Below, piece by piece: positions 56,737 to 64,000 of a stretch of DNA of 64,000 nt; within the stretch, counting starts at the first letter, position 1; each line of letters starts with the position of its first letter. The position numbers and the translations under genes are program-made. Location of the stretch: assembly GCA_032871835.1 (NCBI GenBank), contig CM065297.1, forward strand, positions 44,269,098 to 44,333,097, read 5' to 3'. The stretch comes from Dipteronia dyeriana. Lineage: Eukaryota > Streptophyta > Magnoliopsida > Sapindales > Sapindaceae. The notes beneath the pieces are model-generated. The model ran no database searches and had not been told where the DNA came from. It saw nothing but the letters and a program-made list of their open reading frames with translations.

Positions 56737-57051
56737 TGAAAAATTTCAGTTAATACCCTCGAGGCTACTACCACAGAAGTGGTGACCGTGGTTGATACCT
56801 TAGGTACCTAACATGTTCAGGCAGAGGTGGTTGTTTAAATGTGAATACAATGAGAATATAAATCTTTATTATAAATTGTATATATCGTACATAAAATCTC
56901 TCAAATACTCTCAGTCTTGTTGGGGTATAGTACGGTGGCAACTTAGTATCTGTCGAAAAGTAGTATATAACGGCGACCGTGTTCTGATTATAGAATTTAG
57001 GCCAATAATTGACTCTTACTCACCCTTTTGTTTTCCTCTATTAGTTGCCGA
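56737..57051 (-). repeat. Tat-type LTR fragment (gypsy A-like)
   Basis: Positions 56748-56810 match the reverse complement of gypsy A 1730-1790 ('gaggctactaccacagaagt', then 'gttgatacctt'). Beyond 56815 similarity is weak, so the extent to 57051 is a guess. It is interrupted at 57052 by E2. Confidence 0.5.
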
Positions 57052-58960
57052 TGTTGGGATTATGCTCGATAGCAAGAGTATAATAATATATTTGACAATT
57101 TTTTCACATTAATAAAGTGATTTCTAGTTTAACAAATCTTATAGCAATTATATTTTAATTATTATAATTGTCAAAAGTAAACAATCATAAGGTCAAAAGA
57201 CTATGAGAAAAGAAGAATAGTTCATACATCTAGATATGTATGAGGTTGACACAATTCTTTAATTAGTCTTGAATAATATTCACAACTTAAGATAAAGGTT
57301 GGGCGGCTTTATCTTGTAAAAGTTTTAGATTCTTTTGCTAGCATTTGAGTGGGATCAAATGTGTTATGATGAGTCTAAAATCATAAAAGTGTGGTGTCTT
57401 TGGGCAAAAGAATCTAGTGCACTGAGTGCATTGAATTGGATCAAAGTGAAATACTTTATCTAGAACCGTGATTGGATTAAAGTTTTTACTTGAAGACAAT
57501 CAGAGAGTCTATCTTAATCTGAGATAAATGATGGACTTATGGTTGCAAGTGTTATCATTTGAGATATCAATGAGTACGATTATATAGCTTAGTTTATCCT
57601 CGATAGTTTGTTGGTATTCATTTGTTAATCGATAGAGGACTTCATTTATAGATATGGACATCATGGCTCCATTTATTAAATGAGAGTAGAATATTATCAT
57701 ATGGATGTTTTGAGGTATTGGATATTAAATTCTAATTTCAAGTTTTCAATAGTGTCGATTGAAATATGGCTTCTGGACAAGTCAAAACATTCAAGTTCAA
57801 AATATGGTCATATGAGTAAATATGGTAACTTAAAGAGCTATAGGTGGTCTATGAGCTCATGGCGATTTCTGGTATTTTTCACGAGGATACACTTTTTCCA
57901 ATAAGGTTGTCTAGGGTACGAGTAAGAAATATTAACTTATTCTATCATTATTTAAGAGTGCAATTTTAGTTCTTTAGTAGAATGAACTAAAATTAATAGA
58001 TCGGACCTAAGTGAATCATTTGTTGATTGTGATTGAGTTGTGTCTATTGGAGCTTAAATTTAGATAGCCCGCCAAGATCCCTAATCCACACTAACTTGCA
58101 TGGATCACTTGATATATTTTACCGGACAAATTTAGGGGTCCATTTAGAATTATATTTAGGCATGTGGACTTTTTTCTTTATGTAAGAATGAGCCTAGTTC
58201 ACATGTTGACTTTTTATTAAGGTCCAATGGATTTAATAAAATAGAAAAAAATAATATAATGACCCATATATGGTGTTGGGCAGCAAAGCTATATAGTTTA
58301 ACTTAATTATATTATTTTTATTTTATCATTTAATTAAATGGAAAATAATTAATTTTGTAATTAATTATTATTTAATTAAAAGTCAAAATCTTTTTTCTAA
58401 TAAGAGAAGGTCTTCTAATATTATATTATCGTTGGTAGTATAATTAATATTAAAGATTATATTTGATAAGTAGATAAATAAAAAAAATTATTTATCTAGT
58501 CAAATTAGGAAATCTTTAATATGGTTACAAATACACTATTGAGTTGGATTAGAAGTCTTGGTGTAGAAAAGAATTTCTTTTGGAAAAGGATTTTTGGTCA
58601 CAAAATAAATCCACATAAGGATAGGATTCTTACCTAACAAGTAAATCCTTCTTAGAAAACGATTTGTGATCCTATATATATATCTCTTGAATTTTGGCCA
58701 ACTATATAATTCCAAGAGAGAATTTTGGTCAGCCCTAGGAATTTTAAAGAGAAGATTTCGGCCAACCTAATAATACTACTTGTAGAGAATTCGGCCACAA
58801 TAAGAATTTTGTGAGAAAAAATAGTTTTTTCTCTACACAAAATTCGATTAACGCTAAGAAATAGTATGAGATTTGGCAAAGAAGAAAAGGAAGAAAGAAC
58901 GTTTAGTTTTCGATAGTACACTAGTATCCTTTACATTAATAGATTTTGTGTACACATCGA
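57052..58960 (+). repeat. E2: copia LTR in plus orientation, cut by E3
   Basis: It starts TGTTGGGATTATGCTCG and runs for 1,909 bp, matching E1 and E3 in reverse complement. It stops at 'gtgtacacatcga' exactly where the E3 terminus TGTAAGG begins. The remaining end of the LTR is expected beyond the window, on the far side of E3. Confidence 0.88.
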
Positions 58961-60377
58961 TGTAAGGAAAAAACCACGTGCAGCCGAAGTATGAGAAAAT
59001 TTAATAAAATTAGGGTTTCGGTATAAATTAAAAATTTCCCTTTTTCAATAACAAGAACTTTAACCCTAGATTAATTGACGTATATAAAAAGTATCATACA
59101 TTTTTCTCATGACGATTGAACAAGCGCCGAATTGATTCCGCAAGATCTTCCAATCCAATCACGAACGCGAATCACCTAGGCGTGTGGGCTCCCTTTCTTC
59201 AAATTGTATACCTAAGGATGGAAACAAACAAAATCTATTTCTTTGTTCGTTACAAATATCCTCCAAGAGAAAAATCAAGAACGTCCGGCTACTTGTGAAT
59301 TATCAATCAATTTGATTGAAACTCACGTGAACATTGATTCGATGTTGTACACAAAACCCTTTTGATGTAAAGGATACTAGTGTACTATCGAAAACAAAAA
59401 CGTTCTCTTTTTCTCTTTTCTCTGTGGTCGAATTCCACACCCTATAACTTAGAGTTGTTTGAATTTTGCCTAGAGTAAAATACTAAATTTTACTCCCTCA
59501 AAATTCTCTCTTAGAAAAACCTTATTGGTGAAAGTACATTCTCGTGAAGAATACCAGTAATCGCCAAGAGCTCATAGACCGCCTATAGCTCTCCAAGTTA
59601 CAATATTTACTCATATGACCACATTTTGAACTTGGATATTTTGACTTGTCTAGAAGCCATGTTTCAATAGACACTATTGAAAACTTAACGTTAAGATTTA
59701 ATATACAATACCTCAAAACATCCATATGATGATATTCTACTCTCATTTAGTAAATGGAGCCACGATGTCCATATCTATAAATGAAGTCCTCTATCTATTA
59801 ACAAATGAATACCACCAAACTATCGAGGATAGACTATGCTATATAATCGTACTCATTGATAGCTCAAATGATAACACTTGCAACCTTAAGTCCATCATTT
59901 ATCTCAGGATTGAGATAGACAATCAGAGATTGTCTTCAAATGAAAACTTTTATCCACTGACGGTTCTAGATAAAGTATTTCATTGTGATCCAATTCAATG
60001 CACCCAGTGCATTAGATTCTTTTGCCCAAAGACACCACATTTTGATGATTTTAGACTCATCATAACACATTTGATCCCATACAAATGCTAGCAAAAGAAT
60101 TTACAACTTTGACAAGATAAAGGCGCCCAACCTTTTATCTTAAGTTGTGAATATTATTCAAGACTAACTAAAGAATTGTGTCTACCTCATACATATCTAG
60201 ATGTATGAACAATTCTTCTTTTCTCATAGTCTTTTTACTTTATGATTATTTACTTTTGACAATTATAATAATTAAACTATAAATGCTATAAGATTTGTTA
60301 AACTAGAAATCACTTTATTATATGAAAATATTGTCAAATATATTATTACACTCTTGTAATCGAGCATAATCCCAACA
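58961..60377 (-). repeat. E3 3' LTR
   Basis: In plus-strand reading it starts TGTAAGGAAAA and ends ATCCCAACA. It lacks about 0.85 kb of the middle present in E1 and E2; the join is near 59520 ('cttagaaaaa' to 'ccttattgg'). Confidence 0.9.
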
Positions 60378-60391
60378 ATCTCCCACTTGCT
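60378..60391 (-). other. E3 polypurine tract
   Basis: On the minus strand it reads GCAAGTGGGAGAT before TGTTGGGATT of the LTR. Confidence 0.9.
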
Positions 60392-60399
60392 CTATAGCA

Positions 60400-61728
60400 A
60401 ATGTGTCATATTTCTCTCATTTCCATGTTTTATAGATGTCCATCAAAACTCTTTGTGGAAGAACCTTTATAAAGAGATCTGCTAGATTATCTACTGACGT
60501 GATCTTGGTAATCATCACTTCACCCCTATGCCCAATTTCCCTTAGAAGGTGATGCCTTCTTTCAATGTGTTTCTCTTTCTTATAACTTCTTGGTTCTCTC
60601 GAATTAGCCACTGCTCCACTATTGTCACAATAGATAGTGATCCGCTTATTTACATCAGGATCCATTTCCAAGTCAATCAAGAATTAGCGGAGCTAGACAA
60701 CCTCGCATGCTGCAACATACTCGACTTTCATGGTGGAATCGGTAATACAAGATTGCTTGATAATCCTCCATATGACTGCCCCTCCTTCAATGGTAAACAT
60801 AGATCCTGATGTTGATCTCATGGAGTCAGAATCTTGATTGAAAATCAGAATCAGTATACCCAACGGGAATCAAATCCCCTCTAGAGTATACAAGCATATA
60901 ATCTCTCATTCTCCTAAGATACTTGAAAATATGCTTGTCTGTCGTCCAGTGATCAGGACCAGGTTTCGATTGAAACCTGTTAACTATGCCCACAGTAAAA
61001 TAAATATCTGGTCTAGTACAGAGTATTGCATACATTAGACTTCCAACTGCCGATGCATATGGAACCCTACTCATGAATTGCTCTTCATGCTTATTCTTAG
61101 GAACTTGTTCTTTAGAAAGTTTGATTCCATGTCTGAAAGGTAATATACCTTTCTTAGAATCTTGCATGGAAAACCCAGACAAGATTTTATCTATGTATGA
61201 ATCTTGTGATAATGCAATCGTTCTATTCTTTCTATCCCTTATGACTTGGATACCAAGAATATAACTTGCTTCTCCTAAGTCCTTCATATCAAATTGTTTT
61301 TCTAACCATTATTTTACTGATGTCAATACACCTGCATCGTTTCTGATGAGTAGTATGTCATCAACGTAAGGAACTAGGAAAACCAACTTGTTGCCTTTAA
61401 TCCTTTTGTATACACAAGGTTCATCAAGGTTTTGAATAAATCCAAAACTTTTCACGGTTTGATCGAACCTTATGTTCCAGGATCTGGATGCTTGCTTCAA
61501 TCCATATATGGATCTTTGCAACTTGCATACCCTTTTCTCTTGGCATTTTTCTATAAATCCTTCTGGTTGCATCATGTAGATGCTTTCGTCAAGACTTCCA
61601 TTAAGGAAAGTTGACTTGACCTCCTTTTGCCAAATCTCCATGTCTAGAGATGCCGCAATGGATAAGAGTATCCTAATGGATTTAAGCATGCCCACATGAG
61701 AGAAGGTTTCTTCATAATCGATACCTTC
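60400..61728 (-). pseudogene. E3 reverse transcriptase and RNase H remnant
   Basis: The pieces 61695-61309, 61287-60826 and 60680-60417 read as the C-terminal part of copia pol. RT shows '[19 protein letters not shown]', '[14 protein letters not shown]' and the catalytic Y-V-D-D at 61357-61368, then 'LGEASYILGIQVIRDR' and 'YASAVGSLMYAILCTRPDI'. RNase H follows with 'YTDSDF' and 'IYCDNSGAVANSREPRS', ending near 'VLMDIYKTWK'. Stops or shifts occur at about 61305, 60826 and 60690. It is close in sequence to copia 1, although its LTR family differs. F3 cuts it at the N-terminal side. Confidence 0.9.
61724..61728. repeat. Presumed left target site of F3 (CCTTC)
   Basis: These are the five bases before the F3 LTR terminus TGAAATTCCC. 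The partner copy would be beyond the window or lost, so this is unconfirmed. Confidence 0.4.
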
Positions 61729-63261
61729 TGAAATTCCCTCGAAAGTATGTGTCTATAACCTAGAGGGGAGTGAATAGGTTTTAATTCGATTGATTACCAA
61801 TTTTACGAATTAATCAATATTAAAAATTCTACCCCATTCTACTAAGTGTTCAAATAAAAGACAACAAACAGAAAACAATAACAACACACAATATATACGT
61901 GAAAACCCTTCAAATGGGAAAAACCACAGGCTGATATGTGCGCCACACACGATCCTTAAAATCAACTATTGAGAGAAAGTGTACAACCTAGGTTGACCTA
62001 CCGTCTAACCCTTCAGTTACTAACCCTTTCACTCTACCCAACATGCCTTAATAGTGATTTTGGATCACTAACCTTGTGCACTAATCACATAGCCATAAGC
62101 TTAATCAACAATGAAGAGATAATGGCAACCTAAGTGAATATACAAGAATATTCAATATGCAAAAATGCTAGGTCAAGACATTCATGCTTATCTAGGATTA
62201 ATAATGATAATTAAAGCAAATCCAAGATATCAATTTTCTAAATGCAAAGGCAAGAAGAATTAGCTAGAAGGGTAAAACCGTCCTAAATTCTAGCTATCAC
62301 AAATTAATGCATCTCAACCAACAATCAATGCACAAGCATGTCATAAAAGCAATTAAACATACAAGCAAGCATTTAATATGCAATGAGACTAAAACCCTAG
62401 GCATACATGTCTTTGTAATGAAACTATGAAGTCTAGAGCATGTAGAAGTTACCTAGTCAAGAAGAAGATGATGCTCCAAGCTTGAATGATCCTAGAATGA
62501 AGCTAGATGATTATGAGATGAAGTTGGGTTGAGTAAAAATGAGTGTTTGGGAGTCCCTCTCTCTCTAGAAAAGCTAGAACACAAAAATGGCTTCTTGGAC
62601 TCTAAAAAACCAAAGTGAAGAGAAGAGAACATATATATATATGGTGCCCTACATAAAATGGCGTTGTTTTGGGCGAAAGGCAACCAAAACCCGCCAGGAC
62701 TGCTAGTTGTATCGCGGTCCAGGTAAGTGTCAAGACTGCGGCACAGAGAGCGGTGTATCGCTTGGACAACGCCGCTCTGTAGGCCGTTGTGCATGTAGTG
62801 TGCACATACCGCAGTCTGGACAGCATGCAACGTTTGTGAAATTCTGCTTGGGAGACCGCGGCATATGTAACAAGCACAGACCGCGGTAGCCACAATGTGC
62901 ATCCTCTAGTAAACACCGCTGTGCAGGCCACGGCGAGGGCCCTGCACAGAGAGTGGCCTGAACCGCAAAAAAGAGGAAAAAAACCTCTTTTTAAGGTACA
63001 AAGATACATTCAACACTCAAATAAGAATTAAGACACACAAGGCACACAAGATGGCAAATAAGCATATATGCTAGATAATTAAAATAAAATGCATGAGTGT
63101 GTGTATGCACTAATACCTCTTCAATGAAAGTTAAACAGGTGTTTTTACCTTTGAGGCTTGAGCTTGGTTACGAACAGTGATGCCCTAAACTACCCTTACA
63201 TATTGATCCCAAAATGTGGTTGTCAACGAAATAAGCCAATCAAACACTGATGAACTTACAA
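61729..63261 (-). repeat. F3 3' LTR
   Basis: It is 1,533 bp. In plus-strand reading it starts TGAAATTCCC and ends GATGAACTTACA, matching F1 and F2. It has the TATATATAT box (62634-62643) and the GC-rich motif block (62690-62960). It inserted in the E3 RT. Confidence 0.92.
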
Positions 63262-63484
63262 TCTCCCATTTTGGCTATTTCGTGACAAAACCACTCACTC
63301 ACAAAGAATCCTCACAACAAAAAGAAACAACAAGAGGTCAACAAAAAACATTCTATATTACAAGAGATACCTAAAGCTAAATCTTCAAATCTTTCATCTA
63401 TTGTAGAATGATAATCGCTACAAAACAAAGAGCTGCACTTTCCAAGACAAGTGTATGAGAGGGATCAAGATAAATAAAAACAAG
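63262..63484 (-). mobile_element. F3 polypurine tract and 3' interior
   Basis: The tract GCCAAAATGGGAGAT (63276-63262 on the minus strand) adjoins the LTR. The rest aligns with F1 34573-34800 in the same orientation ('cactttccaagacaag', 'ataaaaacaag'). The match ends at about 63484. Confidence 0.85.
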
Positions 63485-64000
63485 CTTTACATATTCACAT
63501 AGGTTGTTGATCTCTTTATTGAGAATTAAGTCTTGTGGCTACCGGTGTGCAGTGCACAAGCAATTCAAGTCTTGCAATCAAAGGAAAGGTTGGCAAAAAA
63601 TTGGTCGGGTGACACTATAAAAGGCCCATAGGGGTAGAGTAGGAAGCAATCATGTCAAGAGGAGTGTATCAAGGGATATCACCAGGGATTGAATTTGAAA
63701 CTATATCTAGTTTGCTTATGGTAAAAGGGTACAAATTGGTTTGAATTCTTTTGGAAATCCTTTTGATGTTTGTTTTGCCAAATACCATTTGTTTTGGAAT
63801 TGAATGCAACATGTCTTGCTTGCAAAGCACCCTTATCACACATTTTTCTTTAAATAAAACTCCTTGAATCTCTCTCAATTACTTGTGTTGCGTAAAGTCT
63901 ATTTATAGATTATGCATCATAATTGTGCTAATAGCTCTCTTTGTTAAAGCAACCCGATAGGGGGATCTCTTTTGCCAATCTCATGAAAAAAAATGGGAGA
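63485..64000 (+). mobile_element. F4: F-family 3' interior in plus orientation
   Basis: From about 63700 to the window end this matches the reverse complement of F1 35220 down to 34930 ('ttggtttgaattct', 'ttgccaaatacca', 'ttatgcat', 'tctcatga') and F2 48401-48560. It is therefore inverted relative to F3. 63485-63690 is less certain. No ORF was recognised. A PPT and LTR in plus orientation would be expected beyond the window. Confidence 0.7.

Larger units (their letters stand above)
58961..61728 (-). mobile_element. E3: copia element (3' LTR plus RT/RNase H), inserted in E2
   Basis: Minus orientation. The 3' LTR is 58961-60377, a purine tract follows, then the end of pol to 61728, where the F3 LTR interrupts it. 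The 5' part lies beyond the window. It inserted into the LTR of a sister element lying in the opposite orientation. Confidence 0.88.

Noticed and set aside
57052..60377. Inverted repeat as a foldback DNA transposon
   Set aside because: The arms are LTRs of a copia family with PPT and pol next to one arm, and the inner edge coincides with an LTR terminus, so nested insertion explains it better.
62492..63009. Cys-rich open frames of 135-136 codons
   Set aside because: They overlap in two frames over the GC-rich block of the F3 LTR; similar frames appear in the F2 LTR (49180-49521). The Cys content comes from the tgc/tgt-rich repeats.

Overview
This window reads as a repeat-rich stretch of a flowering-plant (probably eudicot) nuclear genome. 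Almost everything in it is LTR-retrotransposon DNA, nested several layers deep and decayed. One ordinary host gene is recognisable: a three-exon LHCA4 gene on the minus strand (55108-56032), encoding a photosystem I antenna protein. Its short introns, chloroplast transit peptide and G-box/GATA promoter motifs fit a plant nuclear gene. No bacterial, organellar, tRNA, rRNA or CRISPR features were seen.

Left half (1-32711). A Tat-type Ty3/gypsy LTR in minus orientation (family D, from 362; its 5' leader and gag start lie at 1-361) was split by a complete Tat-type Ty3/gypsy element, called gypsy A (647-32639, plus strand). Gypsy A is flanked by a perfect 5-bp duplication, TCTTT. It carries gag, protease, RT, RNase H, a second RNase H and integrase remnants (1858-7530), a 100-bp minisatellite, and an antisense open reading frame near its 3' LTR. 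Two younger elements sit inside it. Copia 1 (8762-18331, minus) has a gag-pol region of 1,332 codons in one frame, broken only by six stop codons. Element G (21469-31776, plus; TSD GACAC) is a pol-less Ty1/copia-like element with LTRs above 2 kb, a gag, and a separate ORF resembling the 'putative plant transposon protein' family.

Middle (32712-53479). Copia 2 (minus), a relative of copia 1, was inserted into the D LTR. It is broken up by a fragment of a D-like LTR and by the gag-only element F1 (34121-39750, minus). Next come fragments of another Tat element with an antisense ORF (gypsy B), a Tat protease, an Athila-type integrase, a copia LTR (E1), the 3' end of an F element (F2, plus), and a truncated Tat element with PR-RT-RNaseH-RNaseH (D2, plus).

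Right part (53480-64000). About 1.6 kb of unassigned, possibly unique DNA separates D2 from LHCA4. About 340 bp of promoter-like sequence lies upstream of the gene. The rest is a Tat LTR scrap, an E-family LTR in plus orientation (E2) into which another E element in minus orientation (E3, with RT/RNase H) inserted, and the 3' part of an F element in minus orientation (F3). F3 meets a plus-oriented F sequence (F4) at about 63485. The last two arrangements make large inverted repeats.

The retroelement genes do not work together as a system: all are broken or partial. The nesting gives a relative history: D LTR oldest, then gypsy A and copia 2, then copia 1, G and F1. Clade and family names come from motifs read by eye, not from database searches. 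Boundaries supported by TG...CA ends, PBS, PPT or TSD are accurate to a few bases; truncation junctions are approximate.
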